Source: JAJYUU01 sp963822955
GTDB taxonomy: Bacteria; Actinomycetota; Actinomycetes; Streptosporangiales; Streptosporangiaceae
Length of the DNA stretch: 64,000 nucleotides
Direction: 5' to 3'
Assembly: GCA_963822955.1 (NCBI GenBank)
Contig: CAWGJS010000002.1
Coordinates: 1,240,001 to 1,304,000 of the forward strand
The first letter of the stretch is position 1. Each line of letters starts with the position of its first letter. The notes under the pieces are model-generated. The model was not told where the DNA came from. It searched no databases and saw only the letters and a list, made by a program, of their open reading frames with translations. Of the stretch, positions 18,254 to 26,998 are shown in pieces. A program made the translations under genes and the position numbers.

Positions 18254-20052
18254 TCGCCCTCCAACGTGGCCTGTACCGCGGAGATGACCCGGAACGTCTC
18301 GCGCAGGAGCCGCCGGGTCAGCAAGTCGAGATCCCGCGGAGCCAGGTACCTGCTTGGCGCCGTGCCCGTCCGTATCGCGTCGATCTCTCGTCTCATGAGC
18401 AGCGCGAAGATCTCCTCGAACGCCCCGGTCAGGCTGCTTGACTCATCCGCTGTCAGCAGGCCAGCCTGCTGGGCCCGGCGTAGCCGCTCGGGCGTCGAGC
18501 CCGTGACATCGCGGGTCACGATGGCCGCCCAGCGTGCAATCGAGGCAACAGGGACTAGCCCGCCGTGCTTGAGATCCAGTTCGCCCCGGTGCTCTCCGGT
18601 GTGCTCGACCACGAAGTCCCGCACGAACCCGGTCGGGGGCCGGTAATGCAGCGCCAAGTGCAGCACGCCCTCAATGAAGTCGAAGCTCCGTGTGGATACC
18701 GCGAGCGCGTCAGTCACCGAACGACCAAGGGCCACGCCGGTCAGCGGGCGGCTGTCGGCGATGATCGAGACCAGCAGGGCAGTTCCCGAGCCGGTAGGGT
18801 GGCTGACCCACCGGCCTGCGGCCGCCTTCCACTCGTTCACCGACCGGTTGAACGCCTGATCGGAGGCATTGGCGCCTTCCGGGCAGCGCTGCAGGCCGCA
18901 CTGCTCCATATCGTCGAGCAGCCGCATAGCCGCGGCTTGCACGCAGTCGAAGTTGCCTGGCTTCCCAGGCTCGTCGGCCCAGGCCACGGCGGTGTCAATG
19001 TCAGAGCCAGGAAATGGTTCTGACCGTGCGGTAGAGCCAAGGACCATCCACGAGCACTGCGTGCCAGTGGCGCCGATGCCGGCGTCGATCGAGATCAGGC
19101 GTCGCATGACGGCATCCCGCACCGTCCCCAGCAGCGCAGCCAGCCGCAGAGCTGGGACTCCGGCGTCGGCGAGAGCCACCGCGGTGGACGGCAGCATGCG
19201 CGCGGCCGAGGCCAGCGCGGGCACATCCGCCGCATGCTCCACGGCCGACCTGATCAGAAGCGGATCGCGGACCTCAGCCGAGGCCATGTCGACCACCCGG
19301 ACGACGCCGCTTGGCCTGCCCGCGCTGTCTGCTACCGGCAGGTGGTGCACGTCATGCTCGACCATCCGCAGAAATGCCTCGGCGACCGTGGCACTGTCAG
19401 TGATCATCACGACCGGCGCGGTCGCTATGTCGCCGACTGGGGTATCCACTGCCACGCTGCCCGTTGCCACGTGCCGCCTGAAGTCACTATCGGTAACAAT
19501 GCCGAGCCCGTCCCTGCATCGCACTAGGGCGGATGACTGACGCGCCTCTCCCATCTGCCGCGCGACATCGGCGATCGGGTCACTGGCGTCGCACCAGACC
19601 AGCGGCCGCGCGTACGCCGAGACCGGCGCGGCCGCATGATCGGTCAGTCCGCTGCCACCAGTAAGCTGCTCGCGCGCGATCAGCGTGCCGTAATGAGGGA
19701 AGCGCAGGCGGTCCGGGTCGCTGAGAATCTGCCTCGGGTCTGGCAGCAGGTAGCAGAGCGTCTCCTCTGCCGCCCGCACCGCGAGGGCGGGCGGAAGACC
19801 GGAAAGAAGCGACACATGCCCGAATGTGTCGCCAGGCCCGAGCAGGTCGACGACCCGGCCGCGGTCCAGCACCTCGACTGAGCCGGTGCGGACAACATAG
19901 AGGCGATCCAGAGGCTCCGCGTCAGCAGGCACGATCACGACCCCGCGACCGAAATACTCGACCTCTAGCTGCTGCGCCAGTAGCTGCAGGTCCGCCGAGC
20001 TGAGCGAGTCGTACGGCGCCTGGCGGCCGAGGAAGTCGGCGTACTCTTTCAC
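18232..20052 (-). CDS. cNMP-binding / CBS / DUF294 nucleotidyltransferase
   Basis: A 606-aa cytoplasmic signalling protein. The N-terminus is a cyclic-nucleotide-binding domain (about 10-130; GPGDTFGHVSLLSGLPPALAV). A CBS pair follows (about 150-280; ADVARQMGEARQSSALVRC and VAEAFLRMVEHDVHHLPVAD). The rest is a DUF294 putative nucleotidyltransferase with GSTARSEPFPGSDIDTAVAW, the G-S...D-x-D catalytic pattern related to GlnD, plus its C-terminal helical domain. Family members are thought to modify a partner in response to adenine nucleotides and often sit beside acetate-uptake genes. Here it is co-transcribed with the exonuclease. Confidence 0.88.
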   Translation of the reverse strand: MKEYADFLGRQAPYDSLSSADLQLLAQQLEVEYFGRGVVIVPADAEPLDRLYVVRTGSVEVLDRGRVVDLLGPGDTFGHVSLLSGLPPALAVRAAEETLCYLLPDPRQILSDPDRLRFPHYGTLIAREQLTGGSGLTDHAAAPVSAYARPLVWCDASDPIADVARQMGEARQSSALVRCRDGLGIVTDSDFRRHVATGSVAVDTPVGDIATAPVVMITDSATVAEAFLRMVEHDVHHLPVADSAGRPSGVVRVVDMASAEVRDPLLIRSAVEHAADVPALASAARMLPSTAVALADAGVPALRLAALLGTVRDAVMRRLISIDAGIGATGTQCSWMVLGSTARSEPFPGSDIDTAVAWADEPGKPGNFDCVQAAAMRLLDDMEQCGLQRCPEGANASDQAFNRSVNEWKAAAGRWVSHPTGSGTALLVSIIADSRPLTGVALGRSVTDALAVSTRSFDFIEGVLHLALHYRPPTGFVRDFVVEHTGEHRGELDLKHGGLVPVASIARWAAIVTRDVTGSTPERLRRAQQAGLLTADESSSLTGAFEEIFALLMRREIDAIRTGTAPSRYLAPRDLDLLTRRLLRETFRVISAVQATLEGEWTSRVR

Positions 20053-20438
20053 GCGGTCACCTGCCAGCCGCCGCTAACTGCACCTTCACGGCCCAACGCC
20101 GCGAACCTCACCGTACCGGCATTGTCACGCCAGGTCCGGTTCGACCGGTGACCAGTCCGTGGCTCTTGCCTAAACAACGTCTGCAACCAGCGCATTGCGA
20201 CCCCGCCGTTACGATGACGGCGAATAGTCCGTTGGTCACCCGGGAGTTATGGGATTTGCCAGCCAAACCGGCGTCCAAAGTCGATGCGAGCACCATGGCG
20301 GCGGCAGGACGAGGCTCACGATGTCCACAGCCGGCGTCAGCCACCGACTCGGCAGCCGGCCAGCCCCGCTGCCGACCGGGCGGGTTGAACGGACTGCCCA
20401 GACTCGCGATACCGTTACATGTAACGGAGGGGCTGGAG
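20053..20438. other. Intergenic stretch upstream of the MazEF-like module
   Basis: No gene is supported. The stretch separates a leftward operon from the rightward toxin-antitoxin pair and contains the perfect palindrome at 20412-20427. Short frames here are shadows. Confidence 0.55.
20412..20427. promoter_or_regulatory. 16-bp perfect palindrome, likely MazE operator
   Basis: CCGTTACATGTAACGG is a perfect inverted repeat ending 11 bp before the antitoxin ATG. Type II modules are usually autoregulated through such a site, so it is the best candidate operator. Confidence 0.7.
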
Positions 20439-20651
20439 ATGAGCGATGTCAGTTCGCGCCAGCGGGTCCAGGCGCACCGGGAGCGGCTGCGCGCGCAAGG
20501 CCTGCGGCCGGTGCAGATCTGGGTACCGGACGTCACGGCGGAGGGTTTTGCCAGCGAGGCTCACCGTCAGTCGCGCGCGGTAGGGGCCAGCGCGGCCGCC
20601 GAGGACGACCAGGCCTTCGCGGACTCGGTGTCGGAGTGGCCGGCGGAGTGA
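20439..20651 (+). CDS. MazE-type antitoxin (DUF3018-like)
   Basis: A 70-aa antitoxin. Residues 5-30 (SSRQRVQAHRERLRAQGLRPVQIWVPDV) match the DUF3018 MazE-type family, with a DNA-binding N-terminus and an acidic C-terminal tail (EDDQAFADSVSEW) expected to wrap the toxin. ATG at 20439 has GGAGGGGCTGGAG upstream and lies after the palindrome. The open frame extends left to 20148 but crosses the operator. Its stop overlaps the toxin GTG in GTGA. Confidence 0.85.
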   Translation: MSDVSSRQRVQAHRERLRAQGLRPVQIWVPDVTAEGFASEAHRQSRAVGASAAAEDDQAFADSVSEWPAE

Positions 20652-20980
20652 GGCGCGCCGAGATCTGGACTGTCTCTGGTGGCGCCGAGTACACGGGCAA
20701 GCCGCGGCCGGCGGTGATCGTGCAGGACGATCATTTCGATACTGACTCGGTGGCGCTGTGTCCGTTCACCACCGATCCAACCGATGCCCCGTTGTTCCGG
20801 CTGCTGATCGAGCCCGATTCCGGCAACGGCCTGGATGCGCCCAGCCGGATCATGATGGACAAGATCACTGCCGTTCGCCGTTCCAGGCTTGGCTCGCAGG
20901 TTGGCGTGCTCGACGACGCGGATGTCGTGCGCCTAAACCGGGCCCTGGTGGTCTTCCTGGGCATCGCCGGCAGCACATGA
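20648..20980 (+). CDS. MazF-type endoribonuclease toxin
   Basis: A 110-aa PemK/MazF toxin, a sequence-specific mRNA interferase. It has the family start RRAEIWTVSGGAEYTGKPRPAVIVQDD, the strand-Thr segment VALCPFTTDP, and SRIMMDKITAVRRSRLG containing the conserved region before the C-terminal helix DADVVRLNRALVVFLG. The GTG overlaps the antitoxin stop, so translation is coupled. The module looks intact. Confidence 0.88.
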   Translation: MRRAEIWTVSGGAEYTGKPRPAVIVQDDHFDTDSVALCPFTTDPTDAPLFRLLIEPDSGNGLDAPSRIMMDKITAVRRSRLGSQVGVLDDADVVRLNRALVVFLGIAGST

Positions 20981-21343
20981 CCGAGAGGCAAACGCGGAAC
21001 CGCATCCTCTCAACCCGCATCGGCTGTGTCCGCAGGCTTCATCGGCGTCACGGTGACGGCTCCCATCAAATCTCGACCGCCTCCAACAGTCGCTGGTGGG
21101 GGCGCCTTTCCGCTCGCTGCAACTCGGCCTGTATACGCCGAGGGAACTTAGGCTGTCCGTCGTCGACCTGCACCGGAAGATGTGGCTGGAGCTGATAGGG
21201 CAGGCTGTCGCCGAGCCGACGAAAGGCAGAGCCAAACCCAGAGCTATGCCGCTTCCCAGGCCGGGCTCGACGACGGAACCGCGCCTGTCACTGCTGTAGC
21301 ACATGAGCGCTACGCTGCGGTACCCTGATGTGCGGAGGTTGCC
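20981..21343. other. Intergenic stretch, no supported gene
   Basis: No supported gene; the long minus-strand frame here (20933-21916) is antisense to two real toxin-antitoxin genes. Just before 21344 a TACCCT hexamer and GGAGG mark the likely promoter and ribosome site of the next antitoxin. Confidence 0.5.
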
Positions 21344-21763
21344 ATGGTCAGAAGCACATCGTTCCGGATCAGCGACGCGGCCAAAAGCCGCCTCGCCGCC
21401 CGCTCCGCACATGACGGCGTGACCGCGACGGCACTGCTGGATCAGCTCATCCTCGAGGGCATCGACCAGCTCGACTATCCAGGAGTGATCTTCCGCGGCC
21501 CGGCGCACGACCGCCGGGCCGCCCTCGCCGCCGGCCCCGATATCTGGGAGATCGTCGCCAGGCTCCAGGAACTCGACGGCACCGAAGAGCAGCGCATCAG
21601 CTTGCTGAGCGAGGAATGCGACCTGCACCCCCGGCTCATCCGCATCGCGCTGGACTATGCAGCCGACCACGCCGAGGAGATCACCGAGCGGATCAGCCGC
21701 AACCACGCGATGGCCGAGCGGAGCCAGGCGACCGCCCGGCAGCGCAAGGCCCTGCTGACGTGA
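21344..21763 (+). CDS. DUF433-like antitoxin
   Basis: A 139-aa antitoxin candidate. The N-terminus looks like a ribbon-helix-helix segment (RSTSFRISDAAKSRLAARSAHDG). It is followed by a DUF433-like winged helix (YPGVIFRGPAHDRRAALAAGPDIWEIVARL ... HPRLIRIALDYAADHAEEI). This fold is the usual partner of DUF5615 PIN-like toxins, and the gene overlaps such a toxin by 4 bp. A GGAGG lies a few bases before the ATG. Confidence 0.8.
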   Translation: MVRSTSFRISDAAKSRLAARSAHDGVTATALLDQLILEGIDQLDYPGVIFRGPAHDRRAALAAGPDIWEIVARLQELDGTEEQRISLLSEECDLHPRLIRIALDYAADHAEEITERISRNHAMAERSQATARQRKALLT

Positions 21764-22095
21764 CCGCGTTCCTGATCGACGAAATGTTCCCGGCAATTGC
21801 CGCCGGGCTGCTGCGGGACAAGTACGGTCACGACGCCGTCCACGTCGCCGAAGTCGGGCTGCGCGGCGTCCCGGACATGCAGGTCGCAGCAGCCGCCGGC
21901 GCCGAAGGCAGGGCACTTGTTACCGAGAACGTCGCCGACTTCGCCGACGAGCGCGACGTCGTCCTCATCTTCGTCTTAAAGAAGAACCTGCCCGCAGGCG
22001 GCGCCCAGGCCCCAGCCCTCGCAGCCGTCCTCGACCGATGGGCCAGCGAGCATCCCGACCCCTACCTTGGCTCCCACTGGCCGCGCACCGACTAA
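21760..22095 (+). CDS. DUF5615 PIN-like toxin
   Basis: A 111-aa protein of the Mut7-C/DUF5615 PIN-like family, predicted RNases. It begins TAFLIDEMFPAIAAGLLRD (first acidic position), continues with GHDAVHVAEVGLRGVPDMQV and has the second acidic cluster ALVTENVADFADE. The family's Asp/Glu positions are all present, so it looks active. GTG at 21760 overlaps the antitoxin stop. Confidence 0.82.
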   Translation: MTAFLIDEMFPAIAAGLLRDKYGHDAVHVAEVGLRGVPDMQVAAAAGAEGRALVTENVADFADERDVVLIFVLKKNLPAGGAQAPALAAVLDRWASEHPDPYLGSHWPRTD

Positions 22096-22136
22096 GACAC
22101 AACACGGCCGGCGCTGGTTGTCGGCTATGTCCCGGC

Positions 22137-22795
22137 TCAACCCGGCTCGTCAGCCGCGAGGCTCCACAGCACGAACCTCTGGATCTTGCCCGCGGGCGTG
22201 CGCGGCAGTTCGTCCACCAGGAGCACCACTTCCGGGGTCTTCTGCCTGGCCACGCCAGCCTTCGCGAAGTACCGCCTGGCCTCAGCGACGTCGAACGAAT
22301 GTCCGGCCCGGGTTACTACTACCGCGCAGACACGCTCCCCCATCACCGGATCAGGAGCCGCGACTACGGCCGCCTCCGCGACTGCGGGGTGCTCGGCCAG
22401 CAGATCCTCGATCTCCTTCGAGGAGATGTTCTCACCGCCCCGGATGATGATGTTCTTCAGCCGGTCGGTAACCGTCAGGTACCCGTCGGCGTCGAGGAAT
22501 CGGAGGTCTCCGGTCCGGTGCGACCGGCCCGGCAGGAAGGCCGCCGCATCGAGAGCCGGATCTGTGTAGCCGATGAACAGCTCCGGCCCGGTAGTGACGA
22601 TCTCGCCAACCTGGCCAGCAGGAACGTCGTGGCCGTCGACGTCGATCAGCCGGACCTTGTTGCCTGCCAGCACCGCACCGTCGGTGTAAGCGCGCTTCGC
22701 GAGCGGATCGGTCGCCGCCCCGCTGCTGACCGTCGGATGCTCGCTGCTCTCCCTGGCCCGGCCGCGCTGCCCGGTTCCGGGTCGCGGTGACCATT
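22137..22795 (-). pseudogene. Acyl-CoA synthetase, C-terminal fragment
   Basis: The frame encodes only the last 200 or so residues of an AMP-forming acyl-CoA synthetase. These run from the end of the large domain (LIDVDGHDVPAGQVGEIVTTGP) through the hinge (HRTGDLRFLDADGYLTVTDRLKNIIIRGGENISS) to the small-domain Lys (LPRTPAGKIQRF). The first 300 residues, with the AMP-binding P-loop, are gone. The break lies near 22795, next to an IS110-type remnant on the other strand. It cannot adenylate a substrate by itself. Confidence 0.82.
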
Positions 22796-22844
22796 CCCGG
22801 GCGTTCTTGCTCGGAGTGTTTACGTCATCTACGACGCTGGGAGG

Positions 22845-23098
22845 TCCCTTGTCGAAGCGTACGACGGCCCGCAATTCGTGGGCATGGACTGCACCGCCGC
22901 CGGTCGGTGCTGGCCCGGATGAGTGAGGACGGCCGGAAGCTTGCCACGGCGCGGATCACCAACAGCCCGGCGCGGCTGGCGGCGGAGATCAGGCAGGCGG
23001 GCCTGCAAACCAAGGTGGCGCTGGATGCCTGCTATGGCTGGTACTGGGCAGCGGACGCACTGGCGGCGCCGACGCCGACGCGCGTCGTGGCTCTCTAA
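22845..23098 (+). mobile_element. IS110-family transposase N-terminal remnant
   Basis: Two adjacent frames carry the start of an IS110-type (DEDD) transposase. FVGMD in one frame joins LHRRRSVLARMSEDGRKL, ITNSPARLAAEI and ALDACYGWYWAADALAA in the next. The one-base break is near 22889. FVGMDLH is the first catalytic Asp region. Only about 75 residues remain and no terminal repeats were seen (the family usually has none). Its place beside a truncated synthetase suggests it helped break that gene. Confidence 0.8.
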
Positions 23099-23208
23099 CG
23101 CCGACCCTTACCACGGACTCGGGCTTATCACACCGCAGAGTCAGGGATTAGCACTGCCTCGACGGCCAGTCCGGCGGCAGTGTCAGCCTCGGTGCGATTG
23201 ATCAGATG

Positions 23209-24459
23209 TCATCCCTTCAGGCTGTAGCGGATGGGCAGGTGCTTGAGTCCGCCGACGAAGGTAGTGGCCGTCCACTCGGGCTGGCCAGCCAGCTCGATGG
23301 ATTCCAGCCGGGGCAGGAGCTCGGCGAAGAAGGCACGTGTTTCCATCCGGGCGAGGGCGGCGCCGAGGCAGAGGTGGACGCCGAAGCCAAAGGCGAGGTG
23401 CCTGTTGGGGTCGCGGCCGGCGTCGAAGCGGAACGGGTCGTCGAAGACGTCTTCGTCGCGATTGGCTGAGGGGTAGGACAGCAGCAGCGCTTGGCCCTGC
23501 CGGATTGGGACTCCGCCGACGTGGGTGTCGGCGGTTGCGGTGCGCATGAATTCCTTAACCGGGGTGACCCAGCGGATCATCTCCTCGGCAGCGCTGGCCA
23601 GCAGGGTCGGGTTGTCGCGCAGTCGGGCCAGCTCGGCCGGGTGCTGGATGAGGGCGTGCAGGCCGCCGGCGATGGTGGAGCTGGTGGTGTCGTGGCCGGC
23701 GGTGGCGATGATCACGTAATAGGAGGCGGTGTCGAAGTCGGACAGGTACTTGCCGTCGACTCGGGCGTTGGCAATCTCCGAGGCGAGGTCGCCGGTCGGG
23801 GTGGCTCGGCGCGCGGTGGTCAGGTCCTGGAAGTAGGCGAAGAAGTCGAGCAGAGTCTGCAGGAGCTCTTCGGGTGTCTCGCCGCGCCGCAGTTCCTCGT
23901 CACCGCCGCCGAACATCTCCTGGGTGAGCTTGAGCAGCCGCGGGAAATCCGACTCGGGCAGCCCGAGCAGCGACAGGATCACGTACAGCGGGTAGTACAC
24001 GGCGATCTGGGCGGCGAAGTCGCACTCCCCGTCGAAGTCAGCCATCCGGTCCACGTAACGGCGGGCGAGCTGCTGTACCCGCTCTTCCAATGCCCGCATC
24101 GCCCTGGGCCGGAACCAGCCCGCGCCGATCGCCCGCACGACCTTGTGCTGCGGGTCGTCCATGTGGATGAGGGTCCGCAGCGCGGTCCCGTCGGCCTCAC
24201 GCCGCTTCGCCGCGGCATCCATCTCCGCGGTGGCCAGCAGCGGCCTGGGGGCATTGAGGAACAGTGTGTTGTTCCGCTCGATGTCCATGATGTCGGCGTG
24301 CCGGGTAACGGCCCAGAACGGCTCGTACCCCGGCGCCTCCACCCAATGCACCGGGGCCTGCCGGCGAAGCAGCGCGAGCGCCTTGTGCAGCCGGTCCTCG
24401 TCGGCGTACGCGGCCGGGTCGGTGAAAGCCAGTCCGGCTTCGGCCACCGTGAGAGTCAT
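23209..24459 (-). CDS. Cytochrome P450
   Basis: A 416-aa soluble bacterial P450 monooxygenase. It has the I-helix oxygen-activating motif ATAGHDTTSS, an ExxR-region (SAAEEMIRWVTPV), and the heme loop HLAFGFGVHLCLGAALARME with the Cys ligand. Length and layout are typical. ATG at 24459 has AGGAGGTCTC upstream; the extra 35 residues of the longer frame are not family-like. It follows the acyl-CoA ligase by 59 bp in the same direction, so a shared acyl or isoprenoid-type substrate is possible. The redox partner is not in the window. Confidence 0.92.
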   Translation of the reverse strand: MTLTVAEAGLAFTDPAAYADEDRLHKALALLRRQAPVHWVEAPGYEPFWAVTRHADIMDIERNNTLFLNAPRPLLATAEMDAAAKRREADGTALRTLIHMDDPQHKVVRAIGAGWFRPRAMRALEERVQQLARRYVDRMADFDGECDFAAQIAVYYPLYVILSLLGLPESDFPRLLKLTQEMFGGGDEELRRGETPEELLQTLLDFFAYFQDLTTARRATPTGDLASEIANARVDGKYLSDFDTASYYVIIATAGHDTTSSTIAGGLHALIQHPAELARLRDNPTLLASAAEEMIRWVTPVKEFMRTATADTHVGGVPIRQGQALLLSYPSANRDEDVFDDPFRFDAGRDPNRHLAFGFGVHLCLGAALARMETRAFFAELLPRLESIELAGQPEWTATTFVGGLKHLPIRYSLKG

Positions 24460-24518
24460 CGAGAGACCTCCTGCTCCTTGCTGGTTTAAGGATCGGGGAT
24501 TCGGCATCGCTTTACCGG

Positions 24519-26135
24519 TCAATGGGCATCGCCGGACGGGTCCGACTTGGCGGCAGACAGCCACCGCACCTCGGCGGCTGACCGGTCGGCTTCGGCGTGG
24601 GCGACTCTGCGGAGCTCGGCTTTGTTGACCTTGTTCAGCGTAGAGCGCGGGAGGTCGCGCACGTTGTAGACGGCGCGAGGCATCTTGAAGTCAGCCAGTC
24701 GCTCCGCGCACGCGGCCTCGACGTCCGCCACAAGCGAATCGCGGCGCTGCCACGGAATCACAAACGCCACCGGGACCTCGTCGAGCTTGTCATCGGGCCT
24801 GCCCACGACGGCAACCTCCGCCACCAGACCGGTTTCCATGATGACGCGCTCGATCTCGGACGCTGCGACGTTCTCGGCGCCGACCTTTAGCATGTCCTTG
24901 GCTCGGTCCGCGAACGAGAGGTAGCCGTCGCCGTGGACGGTGACCCTGTCTCCGGTCCGGAACCATCCGCGTTCGTCGAAGCTCTCCGCGGTCGCGGTTG
25001 GCTGGTTCAGGTACTCGGCGAACATCGACAGGCCGGGTGTTCCCTTGATCAGGAGGTGGCCGGTCTCCTCGGGCTCCACGGGAGTGAGACCGTCGTCGCG
25101 GACGACGGCGATCTGGTACTCGAGGGCTGGGCGGCCCATGGACATGGGATGGTCTGGCGTGTACGGGTTCCCGACGATCGGGTGCGAGATGGTCTCGGTC
25201 ATGCCCCACCAGCCGATTGTCTTGACCTTCAGTGCCTCGTCGAAGGGCATGTCGCATACGCCGCAGCCGAATAGCCGGTAACTGTGGCCGGGCGGTATCT
25301 CTCCGGTTGCGCCTGTAGCCAGGGCGCGTGCCGAAAGGCCCACCAGCGAGAGCCAGGTGCAGCCGTGCTGCACGGAGACATCCCAGAACCGGCTCGTCGA
25401 CCATTTCGGAACCAGGACGAATCGCGAGCCGACCCACAGGCTGGCGAGCATCTGATAGCCGAGCGCGTTCGCATGAAACAGCGGCAGGTAGGTGAGGTGA
25501 CAGTCGCTGGGGTGCAGGTCCTCGTGGACCGCGTTCACCCTGGCCGCCCACAGCGCGTTCGCGTGAGTCCAGAGGACGCCCTTCGGCCGCGAGGTCGTGC
25601 CGGACGTGTACTGCACGCTCATCGGGGCCGTGGGATCAGGCGGCCGCGGCCTGAACTCGGCGGGATCGCCAGTCAGCGCCGTCCATGAATCCTCATCGCG
25701 GACGCCTTGCCACTTGAGCTGCGGAGCACACGCAGCGATCATCTCGGCGAATTGCGGCTCGGTGATCGCGCAGGCCGGCTGGCTGTCCTCGCAGAAATAG
25801 CGCATCTCGTCCGCTACGGAACGAGTATTGGTCGTGACGGCTACGGCGCCGATCTCCGCGCACGCGTACCAGGCGATGACGAATTCCGGGCAGTTCTCCA
25901 GGTGGATCAAGACCCTGTCGCCTGGTCCGATGCCCCGGCGCTGGAGGCCGGCAGCAAGGCCAGCTGCGTCTCGTGCCAGCTCGCGGTACGTCCACTCCCG
26001 CGGCGACCCGTCGTATGGGTGCCACACGAACGCGATCTGGTCGCCGCTGCGCTGAGCGCGCATCTGGACCAGATCCCAGACGTCGGTGCCGCTGAAGGGG
26101 TGGGTCCGAGATGACAGGAGGTCATCACGACGCAT
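24519..26135 (-). CDS. AMP-dependent acyl-CoA ligase
   Basis: A 538-aa ATP-dependent carboxylate-CoA ligase of the ANL superfamily. Motifs in order: QYTSGTTSRPKGVLWTHAN (phosphate loop), GWWGMTETISH (A5-like), GWFRTGDRVTVHGDGYLSF (A7-like), DRAKDMLKVGAENVAASEIE (hinge) and the C-terminal Lys in LPRSTLNKVNK. It resembles the CaiC/medium-chain ligases rather than a specific known enzyme. It diverges from the TetR gene 55 bp away and precedes the P450, so it is probably under that regulator's control. Confidence 0.9.
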   Translation of the reverse strand: MRRDDLLSSRTHPFSGTDVWDLVQMRAQRSGDQIAFVWHPYDGSPREWTYRELARDAAGLAAGLQRRGIGPGDRVLIHLENCPEFVIAWYACAEIGAVAVTTNTRSVADEMRYFCEDSQPACAITEPQFAEMIAACAPQLKWQGVRDEDSWTALTGDPAEFRPRPPDPTAPMSVQYTSGTTSRPKGVLWTHANALWAARVNAVHEDLHPSDCHLTYLPLFHANALGYQMLASLWVGSRFVLVPKWSTSRFWDVSVQHGCTWLSLVGLSARALATGATGEIPPGHSYRLFGCGVCDMPFDEALKVKTIGWWGMTETISHPIVGNPYTPDHPMSMGRPALEYQIAVVRDDGLTPVEPEETGHLLIKGTPGLSMFAEYLNQPTATAESFDERGWFRTGDRVTVHGDGYLSFADRAKDMLKVGAENVAASEIERVIMETGLVAEVAVVGRPDDKLDEVPVAFVIPWQRRDSLVADVEAACAERLADFKMPRAVYNVRDLPRSTLNKVNKAELRRVAHAEADRSAAEVRWLSAAKSDPSGDAH

Positions 26136-26175
26136 CTGGACTCCCTGTCATGCAATACTGGATAGCCAGCGGAGT

Positions 26176-26190
26176 GGGTACACTGTTGCC
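26176..26190. promoter_or_regulatory. Candidate TetR operator (autoregulatory site)
   Basis: GGGTACACTGTTGCC lies directly before the TetR ATG, in the divergent region with the acyl-CoA ligase. It matches the palindromic sites at 32138-32172 (consensus GGGNACACTGTTNCC on the second of these). Shared use of an uncommon 15-mer suggests one regulator for both loci. Confidence 0.55.
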
Positions 26191-26979
26191 ATGGCAGGAA
26201 CGCGTCCCCGAGAGATCGCTGGCGATGAGCAGGATCTGACGGCCCCTGGTTCTCCCGCCTGGTGGGCAGCCCGGAAGGACAGGGAAGAGCCGGTCCGGCG
26301 CGTTCCCATCACGCTGGATCGCATTGTCGCCGGGGCTCTGGAGCTGATCGATCGCGACGGACTGAGCGCGCTGAGCATGCGGAACCTCGCCGCGGAGCTG
26401 GGTACAGGCACTACGACGCTGTACCGGTATGTCACCGGCAAGGACGAGGTGCTGGTACTGGTCGCAGACGCCGTGCTCGGTGAGACCCAGCTGCGCCGCC
26501 CCCTGGAAGGCGCCGGATGGCGCGAGGTCCTGGAGGAACGGGCGCACGCTATGCGGACCACGCTGAGCCGCCATCCCAACGTTGCCGCGTTGTTTGCTAC
26601 CGCGGTGCCGGTCGGCCCGAATTCGCTGCGCGGCAGGGAGCTGACGCTCGGCGCGCTGCGGCAGTGCGGCTTCGACGCAGTTCTGGCGGCCGACGTCTAT
26701 ACGGCGCTGGCTCATCAGGTGCTCGCCTCGGTCCTGCAGGAGCAAATGGATGACTACCGCGCAGGCGGCCTTGGCGCCGCGGAGAACCTGACGCTGCGCG
26801 ATTTCTACCGCTCGCTGCCAGCGGAGCAGTACCCCCACGTGGTTGAGCTGGCCGAGGAGCTGACATCGCGGACCGCTACGGAGGAGTTCGAATTCGGGCT
26901 CGCGTGCCTTCTTGATGGCGTGGAGCTCCGGTTGCGGCAGACTCGTAACCGGCAGCGCCGCTCGCAGAGCACGACGTAG
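26191..26979 (+). CDS. TetR-family transcriptional regulator
   Basis: A 262-aa regulator. The N-terminal HTH (about 38-85) reads LDRIVAGALELIDRDGLSALSMRNLAAELGTGTTTLYRYVTGKDE. The rest is the helical ligand-binding/dimer domain, resembling the TetR_C family often paired with acyl or antibiotic genes. ATG at 26191 is preferred; the frame is open to 26086 but that part crosses the ligase start. It lies between an acyl-CoA ligase/P450 pair and the second Liv importer. Confidence 0.88.
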   Translation: MAGTRPREIAGDEQDLTAPGSPAWWAARKDREEPVRRVPITLDRIVAGALELIDRDGLSALSMRNLAAELGTGTTTLYRYVTGKDEVLVLVADAVLGETQLRRPLEGAGWREVLEERAHAMRTTLSRHPNVAALFATAVPVGPNSLRGRELTLGALRQCGFDAVLAADVYTALAHQVLASVLQEQMDDYRAGGLGAAENLTLRDFYRSLPAEQYPHVVELAEELTSRTATEEFEFGLACLLDGVELRLRQTRNRQRRSQSTT

Positions 26980-26998
26980 CCGAGCTGACCGCTCGCGG

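Noticed and set aside
20933..21916. Long minus-strand frame of 327 aa
   Set aside because: It is antisense to MazF-, DUF433- and DUF5615-like genes on the plus strand and its translation is Arg/Gly/Pro-rich with no domain.
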